The notes beneath the pieces are model-generated. The model saw only the letters and a list, made by a program, of their open reading frames with translations. It searched no databases and was not told the origin of the DNA. Source: Phyllobacteriaceae bacterium UBA1940 (GTDB taxonomy: Bacteria; Pseudomonadota; Alphaproteobacteria; Rhizobiales; Rhizobiaceae). Taken from it: a stretch of DNA of 23,929 nt. The DNA is taken from the NCBI GenBank assembly GCA_002336975.1, contig DDFA01000108.1, forward strand, positions 33,264 through 57,192. The letters run 5' to 3'. How positions within the stretch are numbered: position 1 is the stretch's first letter; each line of letters begins with the position of its first letter. Positions 1 through 8,387 of the stretch are shown here, piece by piece. The position numbers and the translations under genes are program-made.

Positions 1-2
1 GG

Positions 3-2681
3 GTGCGCGCGCCGATGATGCGCATCCACACGGTGGCCGCCGGCGGCGGCTCGATCCTGCACTACACCGACGCCCGCTTCCAGGCCGGCCCCGATTCCGC
101 CGGCGCCAATCCCGGCCCCGCCTGCTACCGCCGCGGCGGCCCGTTGGCGGTGACCGACGCCAATGTCATGCTCGGCAAGCTGCAGCCGGATTTCTTCCCG
201 GCGATATTTGGTTCCAACCAGGACCAGCCGCTCGATGTCGGCGTGGTGCGCCAAAAGTTCGAGGCGATGGCCGCCGAAATCGGCGACGGCCGTTCGCCCG
301 AGCAGGTCGCCGACGGATTTATCACCATCGCCGTGGAAAACATGGCCAACGCCATCAAGAAGATTTCCGTCCAGCGCGGCTATGACGTCACCGAATATCT
401 GCTCAACTGCTTTGGCGGCGCCGGCGGCCAGCACGCCTGCCTGGTGGCCGACGCGCTCGGCATGGAAGCGGTGCTGGTGCACCCGTTCTCCGGCCTGCTC
501 TCGGCCTATGGCATTGGCCTGGCGTCGGTCTTCGCCTCGCGCCAGCAGGCGGTGATCAAGCCATTGGCAAAAGGCTCGCAGGCCGACATCGACATCGTCA
601 TTTCGGCGCTGATCGAAAAGGTCTTCGCCGAGTTGGAAGCCCAGGGCGTCCCGGCCGACGCCGTCAGCTGGCGGCCGGTGCTGATGATCCGCTACGACGG
701 CACCGACACCGCCTTGCCGGTCGATTTTTCCGGTCGCGACCTCGCGGCCGCCGGCCGGGATTTCGAGGCGGCGCACAAGGCGCAGTTCGGCTTTGTCTAT
801 GACAACAAGCCGATGATCGTCGAATCGATCGACGTCCAGGGCCAGGATTCCCGCGTCACCGGCCGCGACGAGACCGACAAGACCGTCGCCGTCGCCGAGG
901 TCGCCGCCGGCGAAAGCCGAAAGATATTCTTCGACGGCGAATGGCGCGACGCCGCGGTCGTGCGCCGCGCCGACATGGCGCCCGGCGCCTTTGTGATGGG
1001 CCCGGCGCTGATCATCGAAACCCACCAGACCATCGTCGTCGAGGCCGGCTGGCGCGCCGAGATCACCGCCAAGGACCACGTCCTGTTGCGCCGCGTCGAG
1101 AAGAAGCGCCGCGCCGCCGCCCTCGGCACCGAGGCCGATCCGGTGATGCTGGAAGTGTTCAACAACCTGTTCATGTCGATCGCCGAACAGATGGGTGTGA
1201 CGCTGCAGAACACCGCCTATTCAGTCAACATCAAGGAACGTCTCGACTTTTCCTGCGCCGTGTTCGACCGCGACGGCGCGCTTGTCGCCAACGCCCCGCA
1301 CATGCCGGTGCATCTCGGCTCGATGGACCGGTCGGTGGAGACGATTATCCGTCTCAATCAGGGCGACATCCGCCCCGGCGACGTTTTTGCGCTGAACGCC
1401 CCCTATAATGGCGGCACCCACTTGCCCGACATCACCGTGGTGACGCCGGTCTTCTCCGACGACAATTCCGAGATCCTGTTCTACTCGGCCTCGCGCGGCC
1501 ACCACGCCGATGTCGGCGGCACCGCGCCAGGCTCGATGACGCCCTTGGCCACCACCGTCGACGAGGAAGGCGTGCTGTTCGACAATTTCCGCATCGTCGA
1601 ACGCGGCAGGTTCCGCGAGAAGGAACTGCATGCGCTGCTGACCGACCACCCCTACCCGGCGCGCAATCCCCACCAGAACATCGCCGACCTCAAGGCCCAG
1701 ATCGCCGCCAACGAGCGCGGCGTCGCAGAATTGCGCAAGATGGTCGACCATTTCGGCCTCGATGTGGTGCAGGCCTATATGGGCCACGTCCAGGACAATG
1801 CCGCCGAAAGCGTGCGCCGCGTGCTGGAACGGCTGCCCGACGAATCCGCCTACGAATATCCGACCGACACCGGTCAGGTGATCAAGGTCCGCATCACCGT
1901 CGACCGCGCCAACCGCACCGCCAAGGTCGATTTCACCGGCACTTCGCCGGTGATGAAGAACAATTTCAACGCCCCCGAGCCGGTGGCACGCGCCGCCGTG
2001 CTCTACGCTTTCCGCGTCATGGTCGAGAACAACATCCCGATGAACGCCGGCTGCCTGCGGCCGATCGAGATCGTCATTCCCGACGGCTGCATGCTGCGTC
2101 CGTCCTACCCGGCGGCGGTCGTCGCCGGCAATGTCGAGACCTCGCAGCACGTCACCAACGCCATGTTCGGCGCCATGGGCGCGCTGGCCAACGCCCAAGG
2201 GACGATGAACAACCTGACCTATGGCAACGAGCAGTATCAGTATTACGAGACGATCTGCTCGGGCTCGCCCGCAGGCCGCTTCAACAATGGCAAGGGGTTT
2301 GACGGCACGTCGGGCGTCCACACCCACATGACCAATTCCCGGTTGACCGACCCGGAAATCCTCGAACTGCGTTTTCCGGTGCTGCTGGAGGATTTTCACA
2401 TCCGCGAAGGGTCTGGCGGCAAGGGCAAGTGGAACGCCGGCGACGGCACCCGCCGCACCGTGCGGTTCCTGGAAAAGATGGAATGCGCCATCCTGTCGTC
2501 GCACCGCGCCGCCCCGCCGCGCGGCGTCTTGGGCGGCGGCGACGGCCAGGTCGGCAAGACCGAGGTCCGCCGCCTCTCCGGCAAGGTCGAGACCCTGAAA
2601 GCCTGCGACCAGACGGTGCTGGAAGCCGGCGAAGCGGTGATCGTCACCACGCCGACAGCGGGGGGATTTGGACGTTCCTGA
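3..2681 (+). CDS. Hydantoinase/5-oxoprolinase, fused HyuA-HyuB, 5' truncated by window edge
   Basis: This is a partial gene: the frame is open to the window edge and the family usually has about 1200 residues, of which 892 are visible. Residues 1 to about 365 are the end of the hydantoinase A domain, including the AAGGGSI and FGGAGGQHA glycine-rich motifs of the ATP-using fold. Residues from about 378 to 890 are a full hydantoinase B domain ([26 protein letters not shown], and the terminal TPTAGGFG motif). The fused form is typical of 5-oxoprolinase, which hydrolyses 5-oxo-L-proline to glutamate with ATP in the cytosol. Related enzymes act on N-methylhydantoin or carboxylate acetophenone or acetone, so the substrate is inferred. 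The gene ends 5 bp from the convergent cupin gene, with no clear terminator hairpin between them. Confidence 0.93.
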   Translation: MRAPMMRIHTVAAGGGSILHYTDARFQAGPDSAGANPGPACYRRGGPLAVTDANVMLGKLQPDFFPAIFGSNQDQPLDVGVVRQKFEAMAAEIGDGRSPEQVADGFITIAVENMANAIKKISVQRGYDVTEYLLNCFGGAGGQHACLVADALGMEAVLVHPFSGLLSAYGIGLASVFASRQQAVIKPLAKGSQADIDIVISALIEKVFAELEAQGVPADAVSWRPVLMIRYDGTDTALPVDFSGRDLAAAGRDFEAAHKAQFGFVYDNKPMIVESIDVQGQDSRVTGRDETDKTVAVAEVAAGESRKIFFDGEWRDAAVVRRADMAPGAFVMGPALIIETHQTIVVEAGWRAEITAKDHVLLRRVEKKRRAAALGTEADPVMLEVFNNLFMSIAEQMGVTLQNTAYSVNIKERLDFSCAVFDRDGALVANAPHMPVHLGSMDRSVETIIRLNQGDIRPGDVFALNAPYNGGTHLPDITVVTPVFSDDNSEILFYSASRGHHADVGGTAPGSMTPLATTVDEEGVLFDNFRIVERGRFREKELHALLTDHPYPARNPHQNIADLKAQIAANERGVAELRKMVDHFGLDVVQAYMGHVQDNAAESVRRVLERLPDESAYEYPTDTGQVIKVRITVDRANRTAKVDFTGTSPVMKNNFNAPEPVARAAVLYAFRVMVENNIPMNAGCLRPIEIVIPDGCMLRPSYPAAVVAGNVETSQHVTNAMFGAMGALANAQGTMNNLTYGNEQYQYYETICSGSPAGRFNNGKGFDGTSGVHTHMTNSRLTDPEILELRFPVLLEDFHIREGSGGKGKWNAGDGTRRTVRFLEKMECAILSSHRAAPPRGVLGGGDGQVGKTEVRRLSGKVETLKACDQTVLEAGEAVIVTTPTAGGFGRS

Positions 2682-2686
2682 GCGCC

Positions 2687-3076
2687 CTACTCCAGGTTCG
2701 TCTGGATCCACCTCGGCGAGTGGTGGATGTCGACGGTCTGCAGTCGCCCGGGTCCGAGATTGATGAACCGGTGCGGCACGCCGGCGGGCCCGAGCACGGT
2801 CTCGCCCGCCTCGGCGTCGATCGTCTCGTCGCCGACGAAGAACCGGGCGCGCCCGGCCGTCACCAAAAACACCTCGTCATAAGGGTGCACATGCAGAACC
2901 GGGCCGACGCCCGGTTCGTCATTGCCATAGGTCAGCACCGTCACCTGACCGCCCAGCGCCTCGCCATTGACGAAGCCGCGCCACGGTCCGCCGCTCGCCG
3001 CATCGTAGAGCCGCGCCTTTTGCGGCCTGCGCCCGTCGGGCTTGACGGTGGCGGGGTCGAAATCACGTCGAACCAT
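2687..3076 (-). CDS. Small single-domain cupin protein
   Basis: This encodes a 129-residue single-domain cupin. Cupin motif 1 is visible as H62, H64 and E68 in HVHPYDEVFLVTAG. Motif 2 is AGETVLGPAGVPHRFIN, with H102 and N106. These residues normally bind one metal ion, so a dioxygenase, isomerase or sugar/ligand-binding role is possible; the substrate cannot be told. The ATG at 3076 is chosen because GGAG lies about 6 bases upstream and because the open frame further upstream runs into the inverted-repeat element at 3139-3412. The gene converges on the hydantoinase gene and is followed by no obvious terminator. Codon use matches the neighbours. Confidence 0.82.
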   Translation of the reverse strand: MVRRDFDPATVKPDGRRPQKARLYDAASGGPWRGFVNGEALGGQVTVLTYGNDEPGVGPVLHVHPYDEVFLVTAGRARFFVGDETIDAEAGETVLGPAGVPHRFINLGPGRLQTVDIHHSPRWIQTNLE

Positions 3077-3138
3077 CTGCGTCTCCAGTCGAGGCGGAGC
3101 ATGGTCGAAACCCGGCCCGCGCGCAAGCAGCCTGCCCT

Positions 3139-3172
3139 CTAAAGCGCGTCGCGCCTGATGGGGTTCATTCTG
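3139..3172. repeat. Left terminal inverted repeat
   Basis: This arm pairs with 3379-3412 (32 of 34 positions match in reverse complement; mismatches at 3160 and 3164). The outer end reads CTAAAGCGCG. Confidence 0.8.
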
Positions 3173-3378
3173 CTGGCGACTGTTCGGGTCAAGGTCGAGG
3201 GCTTCGGCGATGCTTGGGCTGGTGGCCCGGGCGAGCCGGAGATCAACGGATTTGCCCCGAACAGGCCCAGCCCCTCGGGTTTCCATTTGGCGGAAGCCCA
3301 CTTTGTCGGACGGACTTGGCCGATGAACCAAATCGACCTTCGCCGTCCTTCGCGTGGATCGTCTCGCCAAATGCGAAA

Positions 3379-3412
3379 CAGAATGAGCCCGATCAGGCGC
3401 GACGCGCTTTAG
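3379..3412. repeat. Right terminal inverted repeat, containing the SRPBCC stop codon
   Basis: This arm pairs with 3139-3172. Its outer end, CGCGCTTTAG, supplies the TAA stop (3409-3411 on the minus strand) of the neighbouring SRPBCC gene. Confidence 0.8.
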
Positions 3413-3891
3413 GACAGGACCCCGGTCGCCAGCATCTGCTCCATCCGCTCGTAGCTCGCCTCCATGCCGTCTTCCATGCCGGTTGCCAGCATCGCCGCGC
3501 GCGCATCGGCGTCAGGCAACGTCATCCGCATGGTCAGCAAGGTTCCCTGCCCGTCGGCCTTGAATTGGGTCTCGACGTGGTTGTCGGGCGTCGCCTCAGG
3601 CAAGAACATCCGCTCGACGTGAACCGTGCGGCTATGGGGCTCAACCGCGATGTATTCGCCGGTCATGTAAAAGCCGCCGCCATTGCCGTCGACCCATTCG
3701 CAGCGGATTCGCCCGCCCGGCCTCGGCTCACTGATGCACACCGGCATGGTCCAGGCGTCAGGCCCGAGCATCCATTTCTGCATCAGTTCCGCCTCGGTAT
3801 GGGCGCGGAACACCGCCATCGGCGCCGCGGCGAAGCGGCGGGTGACCACGACATGAGTGTCGCCTTCGGTCTTCAGCGTCAGTCTGCTCAT
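3409..3891 (-). CDS. SRPBCC (AHSA1-type) domain protein
   Basis: This 160-residue protein has an activator-of-Hsp90-ATPase-like START/SRPBCC fold, the common partner of small ArsR repressors. Visible features are the opening VVTRRFAAAPMAVFRAHTEA, the KWMLGP segment after the first helix, the GGRIRCEWVDGNGGGFYMTGEY strand region, and the C-terminal helix GMEDGMEASYERMEQML. The family binds hydrophobic ligands in an internal pocket; the ligand is unknown. The ATG overlaps the stop of the upstream ArsR gene by 4 bases (positions 3888-3891), implying translational coupling. The stop codon lies in the right arm of the inverted-repeat element, but the protein length is normal. Confidence 0.9.
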   Translation of the reverse strand: MSRLTLKTEGDTHVVVTRRFAAAPMAVFRAHTEAELMQKWMLGPDAWTMPVCISEPRPGGRIRCEWVDGNGGGFYMTGEYIAVEPHSRTVHVERMFLPEATPDNHVETQFKADGQGTLLTMRMTLPDADARAAMLATGMEDGMEASYERMEQMLATGVLS

Positions 3892-4220
3892 TTTTCTCCC
3901 TTTCCATCGTCCATCGTTGCAAGAAGTGCGTCGAGCCGGGCGTAGTTGCGCGTCAGCGCCTCACGCAGGCCGACCAGCCAGCGGTCGAGTTCGTCGACCG
4001 CCTCGGGCGCGATGCGGCAATGCCGCTTCGTTCCTTCCGCCCGCCTCAACACCAGGCCGGCGTCCTCCAGAACCTTGATATGCCGTGAAACCGCCGGCTG
4101 GCTCATCGCGAACGGTTTCGCCAGTTCCATCACCGTCGCCTCCCCCGTCGCCAGCCTGGCGAGGATGGCGCGCCGGGTCGGGTCGGCGAGCGCGCCGAAA
4201 CCGGCGTCGAGATCTCTCAT
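3888..4220 (-). CDS. ArsR-family winged-helix repressor (SRPBCC-associated)
   Basis: This 110-residue one-domain regulator has the typical opening FGALADPTRRAILARLATGEATVMELAKPFAMSQPAVSRHIKVLEDAGLVLRR; the recognition helix is in MSQPAVSRHIKVL. No CxCxxC metal site is present, so it is not a classic arsenic sensor. It belongs to the ArsR/SdpR-like group that travels with SRPBCC genes. The ATG at 4220 has GAGGGG about 6 bases upstream. The gene is first in a two-gene operon with the SRPBCC gene (4-base overlap). A perfect inverted repeat at 4225-4268 covers its -10 box and ribosome binding site, strongly suggesting self-repression. Confidence 0.93.
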   Translation of the reverse strand: MRDLDAGFGALADPTRRAILARLATGEATVMELAKPFAMSQPAVSRHIKVLEDAGLVLRRAEGTKRHCRIAPEAVDELDRWLVGLREALTRNYARLDALLATMDDGKGEK

Positions 4221-4224
4221 AAAG

Positions 4225-4268
4225 AACCCCTCATTTATATAACCACTATATTATATAAATGAGGGGTT
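4225..4268. promoter_or_regulatory. Perfect 18-bp inverted repeat, probable ArsR operator
   Basis: The arm AACCCCTCATTTATATAA (4225-4242) and its exact reverse complement (4251-4268) flank an 8-base spacer, CCACTATA. The AT-rich core stands out from the GC-rich surroundings. The repeat covers the -10 box of the arsR promoter, and its left arm includes the GAGGGG ribosome binding site. It is most likely the binding site of the ArsR protein encoded next to it. Confidence 0.75.
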
Positions 4269-4276
4269 ACATTCAA
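4248..4276 (-). promoter_or_regulatory. Sigma-70-like promoter of arsR-SRPBCC operon
   Basis: On the minus strand, a -35 TTGAAT (4271-4276) and a -10 TAATAT (4248-4253) are separated by exactly 17 bases. Transcription would start near 4241, about 20 bases before the ATG. The -10 box lies at the centre of the inverted repeat, so a bound repressor would block RNA polymerase. Confidence 0.65.
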
Positions 4277-4326
4277 GCGGTTTTCGAAACCGTCATCGCC
4301 GGCTTTCCTGGATTGGGTCGCGCTGC

Positions 4327-4350
4327 TCCGGCCCCTGTCGCGGGGCCGGA
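4327..4350 (-). terminator. Possible hairpin terminator after the serine hydrolase gene
   Basis: A perfect 9-bp stem (TCCGGCCCC / GGGGCCGGA) with a 6-base loop lies 15 bases past the stop at 4365. There is no T-run, so intrinsic termination is uncertain. Confidence 0.35.
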
Positions 4351-4364
4351 TTGGCGGCGCGCGC

Positions 4365-5747
4365 CTACGGCAGCGCCTTGGCCAGCGCCTCGACCATTTT
4401 CTGCGGCTTGTAGCGCAGCTTCGACGGCGTCAGGCCGAGCCGCACCACGATTAGCTGGTGCGACGGGATCACCGCCATCGACTGCCCGTCATGACCGTTT
4501 GCCCAGACCGCGTCGTCCGGCAGTGCAAAACCTGCATCGGGGTCCTCGCCGTCCGGCGTTCCAGCCTGCGGTCCGTGCAGCCACATCTGACCGCGCGTAT
4601 AGTCGTTCGGCGCAGCCTCGGACGGTTGCCGCATCGTCGCGACATAGCCCGCCGGCAGCAGTTGCTGGCCGTTCCAGACGCCGTCCTGCAACAATAGTTG
4701 CCCCAGCCGCGCCCAGTCGCGCCCGGTGGCGTAGAGATAGGACGAGCCGACATAGGTGCCGCGCGCATCCGCCTCCAGCACCGCGCTGCTCATGCCCAGC
4801 GGCCCGAACAGTTTCTGGCGCGGCCACGCCAGCGCCGCCGCCTTGTCGCCGACCACGTCCTGCCAGATCCGCGACAGCATCACCGTCGTGCCGCTCGAAT
4901 AGGAGAACATCTTGCCGACATCGTGGACCAGCGGTTTCGACGCCGCGAACGCCGCCATGTCGGGTTCGAGATAGAGCATGCGGGTAACGTCGGTGACGTC
5001 GCCATAATCCTCGTTGAACTCCAGCCCGCTCGACATCGACATCAGGTCCGAGACCTTGATCGCGTTGCGCCCGTCGCCCTTCCACGCCGCAAACAGTCCG
5101 CTCTGGTCGAGCGACAGCTTGCCCTCGCCCACCACCGTGCCGATGATCGACGCCGTCACCGTCTTGGTCATCGACCAGCCGAGCAGCGGCGTGTCGGCGG
5201 AAAATCCCTCCCCGTAGCGTTCGCCGACGATCCGGCCGTTCTTCACCACCACGATCGCGCGCATGCCGGGTCCCGCCATCGCCGCATCGTCGAGGATCGC
5301 GGCGATAGCCGGGTCCTGCGACGGCTGCACATCATTGCCTTGCGGCCACAGCCCGGCCGCCGGCGGCGCCAGCGGCGCGACTGCCGGCAGCGCGGCGGCT
5401 GCGATATCGCCGTCGGGAACCGACGCGCAACCAAGCCCGTCGCGGGCGATCGCCACGCCGCCGCCAAATGCGCCGAGCAGCCGCGCCGTCACGGTTCCGG
5501 CGCTATCGTCGACCTTCTTGGAGATCAGCCCGAGAATCGGGTGTCCCGGCGCCTGCACGTCCACCTTCAGCACTTGCGATGCGTCGCGTTTGGCGATGAA
5601 CACATTGGAGCAGATAATCTTTGCCGAATATCCGGCCGCCACCTGGATCAGTGCCGGCGGCGCGATCCACAGCCAGCCGGCCACGGCGACGACGACGGCG
5701 ACCGCCGAGATCGCCAGCCATTTGATGATCTTGCCCACGATGCGCAT
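4365..5747 (-). CDS. Membrane-anchored serine hydrolase, class C beta-lactamase family
   Basis: This 460-residue protein has an N-terminal membrane anchor (residues 8-30) and an exported serine hydrolase domain of the beta-lactamase/penicillin-binding type. The nucleophile motif SMTK is S192-K195, the second motif YSS is 283-285, and HDG at 419-421 takes the place of the KTG triad. Family members act as beta-lactamases, D-aminopeptidases, esterases or 6-aminohexanoate dimer hydrolases, so the substrate is unknown. Residues 60-130 form a linker without a recognised motif. The ATG at 5747 is chosen because it gives the membrane anchor directly; the open frame continues to 6071 but overlaps the GH25 gene. 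The gene is divergent from the lysozyme gene, with 163 bp between them. A paralogue lies at 20455-21675. Confidence 0.88.
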   Translation of the reverse strand: MRIVGKIIKWLAISAVAVVVAVAGWLWIAPPALIQVAAGYSAKIICSNVFIAKRDASQVLKVDVQAPGHPILGLISKKVDDSAGTVTARLLGAFGGGVAIARDGLGCASVPDGDIAAAALPAVAPLAPPAAGLWPQGNDVQPSQDPAIAAILDDAAMAGPGMRAIVVVKNGRIVGERYGEGFSADTPLLGWSMTKTVTASIIGTVVGEGKLSLDQSGLFAAWKGDGRNAIKVSDLMSMSSGLEFNEDYGDVTDVTRMLYLEPDMAAFAASKPLVHDVGKMFSYSSGTTVMLSRIWQDVVGDKAAALAWPRQKLFGPLGMSSAVLEADARGTYVGSSYLYATGRDWARLGQLLLQDGVWNGQQLLPAGYVATMRQPSEAAPNDYTRGQMWLHGPQAGTPDGEDPDAGFALPDDAVWANGHDGQSMAVIPSHQLIVVRLGLTPSKLRYKPQKMVEALAKALP

Positions 5748-5910
5748 GCCCGCCCCCGCCTTATGTTTGCCGGATTCCACCGGCCACGCTGGCGTGTAGT
5801 TGTGAGCATTGCCGGCGCGAAATGCAACGGCGTCGCTGTTCGCCCGAGAGTGAGTCCCGCGCAAGCCAGACTGTGGCATGCTTGTCCCGATTTGAATCAG
5901 GGTGAGACTG

Positions 5911-6711
5911 ATGCGACGCTTGTCGGCCTTGTTGCTTTTGCTGTTCCTGGTCGCCTGTTCGACCGGCGAGACGCTCGACAGCCTGGCGCCGACTTCGGCC
6001 AACGTGCCGTCGGCGTCCGGCGGCGGGCCCAGATTCGCCGACCGCGACCCGTATGAATGGACCGGCGCCAAACCGTGGAACTACACCATCCACGGCACCG
6101 ACGTCTCCAAATATCAGCGCGACGTCGACTGGCGGCGCAAGCGTGGCTCGAGCGTCTCCTTCGTTTTCATCAAGGCGACCGAAGGCGGCGACCGGGTCGA
6201 CGACATGTTCCAGCAGCACCGCGCCGGGGCGCGCGCCGTCGGCATGCCCTGGGGCGCATACCATTTCTTCTATTTCTGCCGCCCGGCCAGCGAACAGGCC
6301 GCCTGGTTCATCCGCAATGTGCCGCGCGAAACCGGCATGCTGCCGCCGGTGCTCGATATGGAATGGAACCATGCCTCGCCCACCTGCAAGCTGCGGCCGC
6401 CGCCCGAGACGGTGCGCTCGGAAATGCGCGTCTTCCTCGACATGGTGCAGCGCCACTACGGCAAGCGCCCGATCATCTACACCGACCCGCTGTTTTTCGA
6501 CCAGAACGACCTGTCGCAGTTTCGCGGCTACCCGTTCTGGCTGCGCTCGACCGCCGGCCACCCCAGCGAAAAATACGGTCCGCATCCGTTCGTCTTCTGG
6601 CAATATACCGGCACCGGCGTGGTGCCCGGCGTCTCCGGCGACATGGACATCAACGTCTTCAACGGCAGCGCCGCCGCCTGGCGCCGATGGCTGGCGGCAA
6701 ACCGGCTGTAG
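5911..6711 (+). CDS. GH25 lysozyme-like lipoprotein
   Basis: This 266-residue protein is an N-acetylmuramidase of glycoside hydrolase family 25, which cleaves the MurNAc-GlcNAc bond of peptidoglycan. The signal peptide ends in the lipobox LVAC, with C16 the predicted lipid-modified cysteine, so it should be anchored in an envelope membrane. HGTDVSKYQ starts the catalytic domain (D64). LDMEWN carries the acid pair D149 and E151, and SGDMDINVF near 242-250 matches the conserved C-terminal strand. The ATG at 5911 follows GGTGAG; a GTG at 5902 is a less likely start. The gene is followed after 59 bp by a lytic transglycosylase gene, so two murein-cleaving enzymes sit in tandem. Confidence 0.9.
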   Translation: MRRLSALLLLLFLVACSTGETLDSLAPTSANVPSASGGGPRFADRDPYEWTGAKPWNYTIHGTDVSKYQRDVDWRRKRGSSVSFVFIKATEGGDRVDDMFQQHRAGARAVGMPWGAYHFFYFCRPASEQAAWFIRNVPRETGMLPPVLDMEWNHASPTCKLRPPPETVRSEMRVFLDMVQRHYGKRPIIYTDPLFFDQNDLSQFRGYPFWLRSTAGHPSEKYGPHPFVFWQYTGTGVVPGVSGDMDINVFNGSAAAWRRWLAANRL

Positions 6712-6770
6712 CCGCCACATTTAGGCCCGCGCGGCATGATGGGAAGAGCGAAACTTGGGGCCCTGACCAG

Positions 6771-7946
6771 ATGATCCGACTTTCCGCGACGCTCGCCGCT
6801 TTGCTTGCCGTTTCCCCCGCTTTCGCCCAGGACAACCAGTGCGGCGGCGAACTCTCGACCTGGCTCGATGGCATGACCGCCGAGGCCCGCGCCGCCGGCG
6901 TCGGCGACAGGGGCCTGGCCGCGCTCGCCAATGCGCGCGACGACAAGAAGGTTTTGGGCCGCGACCGCTCGCAACAGGTTTTTGCCCAGAATTTCAACGA
7001 ATTCGCCGGCCGGATGATCTCGGACTACCGTCTGAAGCAGGGCGTGGCGATGTTGAAGCGGCATGCCGATGTCTTCACCCGCGCCGAACAGGAGTTCGGC
7101 GTGCCCGCCCCGGTGATCTCCGCCTTCTGGGCCCTCGAGACCGATTTCGGCGCCGTGCAGGGCGATTTCCACACGCTCAACGCGCTGGTGACGCTGGCGC
7201 ATGACTGCCGCCGCCCGCAACTGTTCCGCCCCCAGATCGTGCCGCTGCTCAAACTGATCGACAACGCAACCCTGCCGGCCGATGTCGAGGGCGCCTGGGC
7301 CGGCGAACTCGGCCAGACCCAGATCCTGCCGTCTGACTATCTCAACAAGGGCCGTGACGGCGACGGCGACGGCGTGGTCGATTTGCGCGGCAGCGCCCCC
7401 GACGTCATCATGACCACCGCAAATTTCCTCAAATCGCTCGGCTGGAAGGCAGGCCAGGCATGGATGGAGGAGGTTCGCGTTCCAGCCGAAATGGACTGGT
7501 CGGATTCCGGCCGCGAAAACCAGCACCCGCGATCGCACTGGGCCGCCGCCAGCGTCGTCGCCGCCGACGGCTCGCCGCTGCCCGCCGACGACCAGCCCTC
7601 CAGCCTCGTCCTTCCCATGGGCCGCAAGGGCCCCGCCTTCCTGATCTACCCCAATTTCGACGTCTATCTCGAATGGAACCAGTCCTTCGTCTACACGCTC
7701 ACCGCCGGCCATTTGGCGGCCCGCTTCGCCGGCGCAAAGCCCTATGATCCGATGAACCCGGACCGTGCGCTGACGATCAACGAGATGAAGCAATTGCAGG
7801 AAAAACTCGTCGCCCGTGGCCACGACGTCGGCAATATCGACGGCGTGCTGGGCACCGGCACCCGCACCGCGCTGCAAAAGGTTCAAAAGGAAATGGGCCT
7901 GCCCGCCGATGGCTGGCCCACCCAGCAATTGCTGCAGGTTCTCTAG
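6771..7946 (+). CDS. MltB-like lytic murein transglycosylase with peptidoglycan-binding domain
   Basis: This 391-residue protein has a signal peptide (cleavage likely after AFA, residue 19). Its catalytic domain is of the membrane-bound lytic transglycosylase B type (SLT_2). The catalytic glutamate is E123 in WALETDFGA, and GELGQTQILPSDYL with YLEWNQSFVYTLTAGHLAARF are family landmarks. A PG_binding_1 domain fills residues 325-391 (LTINEMKQLQEKL, DGVLGTGTRTALQ). It cleaves glycan strands to 1,6-anhydro-muropeptides in the periplasm. No lipobox is seen, so it is probably soluble, unlike E. coli MltB. The start is the ATG before the signal peptide; its ribosome binding site is weak. The LrgA-type gene begins 9 bp downstream. 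Confidence 0.93.
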   Translation: MIRLSATLAALLAVSPAFAQDNQCGGELSTWLDGMTAEARAAGVGDRGLAALANARDDKKVLGRDRSQQVFAQNFNEFAGRMISDYRLKQGVAMLKRHADVFTRAEQEFGVPAPVISAFWALETDFGAVQGDFHTLNALVTLAHDCRRPQLFRPQIVPLLKLIDNATLPADVEGAWAGELGQTQILPSDYLNKGRDGDGDGVVDLRGSAPDVIMTTANFLKSLGWKAGQAWMEEVRVPAEMDWSDSGRENQHPRSHWAAASVVAADGSPLPADDQPSSLVLPMGRKGPAFLIYPNFDVYLEWNQSFVYTLTAGHLAARFAGAKPYDPMNPDRALTINEMKQLQEKLVARGHDVGNIDGVLGTGTRTALQKVQKEMGLPADGWPTQQLLQVL

Positions 7947-7955
7947 GCGGGACGG

Positions 7956-8387
7956 ATGAGCGACGCCCCGCCACAACCCGCGAAAGACGAAACGCCCGAA
8001 GCGCCGGCGTCGCAGCCGGTAGATCTGGTGGCGGCGCTGACCGCTCTCCTGCTTTGCCAGCTTGCGGGCGAGGTCATCGTGCTCGGCCTGCGCCAGATCT
8101 ACCCGGCGCTGGCCTTTCCCGGCCCCGTCATCGGCATGGCGCTGATGTTGGCGGCGCTGGTCTGGCGCGGCGTGCCCGGCGCCGACCTCGACGCCACCGC
8201 GTCGGCCATCCTGCGCAACCTGTCGCTGCTGTTCGTGCCCGCCGCCGTCGGCATCGTACAATACGGTTCGGCGCTGGCCGAGTTCGGGCTGGCGCTGGCG
8301 GTCGCGCTCATCGTCTCCACCGTGCTGACGCTGGCGGTCACAGTCGGCGTCTTCGTCCTGCTGGCGGGCAATGCCGATGACCGCTGA
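7956..8387 (+). CDS. CidA/LrgA family holin-like membrane protein
   Basis: This 143-residue protein has a polar N-terminus of about 22 residues followed by four hydrophobic segments. The family motif is seen in LPAL-like FPGPVIGMALMLAAL and in LRNLSLLFVPAAVGIVQYG. CidA/LrgA proteins are small inner-membrane proteins compared with phage holins or antiholins. They are linked to control of murein hydrolase activity and, in some species, to export of small metabolites. The ATG is preceded by GGCGGGACGG and lies 9 bp after the transglycosylase gene. The 3' end overlaps the LrgB gene by 17 bp, so the three genes are probably one operon. Confidence 0.88.
   Translation: MSDAPPQPAKDETPEAPASQPVDLVAALTALLLCQLAGEVIVLGLRQIYPALAFPGPVIGMALMLAALVWRGVPGADLDATASAILRNLSLLFVPAAVGIVQYGSALAEFGLALAVALIVSTVLTLAVTVGVFVLLAGNADDR

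Larger units (their letters stand above)
3139..3412. mobile_element. MITE-like element with 34-bp terminal inverted repeats
   Basis: The left arm (3139-3172) and right arm (3379-3412) are inverted repeats of 34 bp with only two mismatches, beginning CTAAAGCGCGTCGCGCCTGA on each outward strand. About 206 bp lie between them. The element encodes no transposase. Frames inside it (for example + strand 3158-3412) run through both arms and resemble no protein I know. A TA lies at each end of the AAGCGCG arms (3140-3141 and 3410-3411), which would fit a TA target duplication as made by IS630/Tc1-mariner elements. This TA reading is an inference. Similar short repeats beginning AAAGCGCGTCGCG are common in rhizobial genomes. 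Confidence 0.7.

Noticed and set aside
1221..2711. Long minus-strand open frame (496 residues) inside the hydantoinase gene
   Set aside because: It is antisense to a clear HyuB domain, rich in His, Arg, Gly and Asp, and typical of shadow frames in GC-rich codon bias.
3158..3412. 84-residue plus-strand frame inside the inverted-repeat element
   Set aside because: It consists of the repeat arms plus spacer and is unlikely to be a real protein, although gene finders may call copies of it.
4698..6056. 452-residue plus-strand open frame opposite the serine hydrolase
   Set aside because: It is Arg/His-rich shadow sequence, and the SxxK protein on the minus strand is clear.
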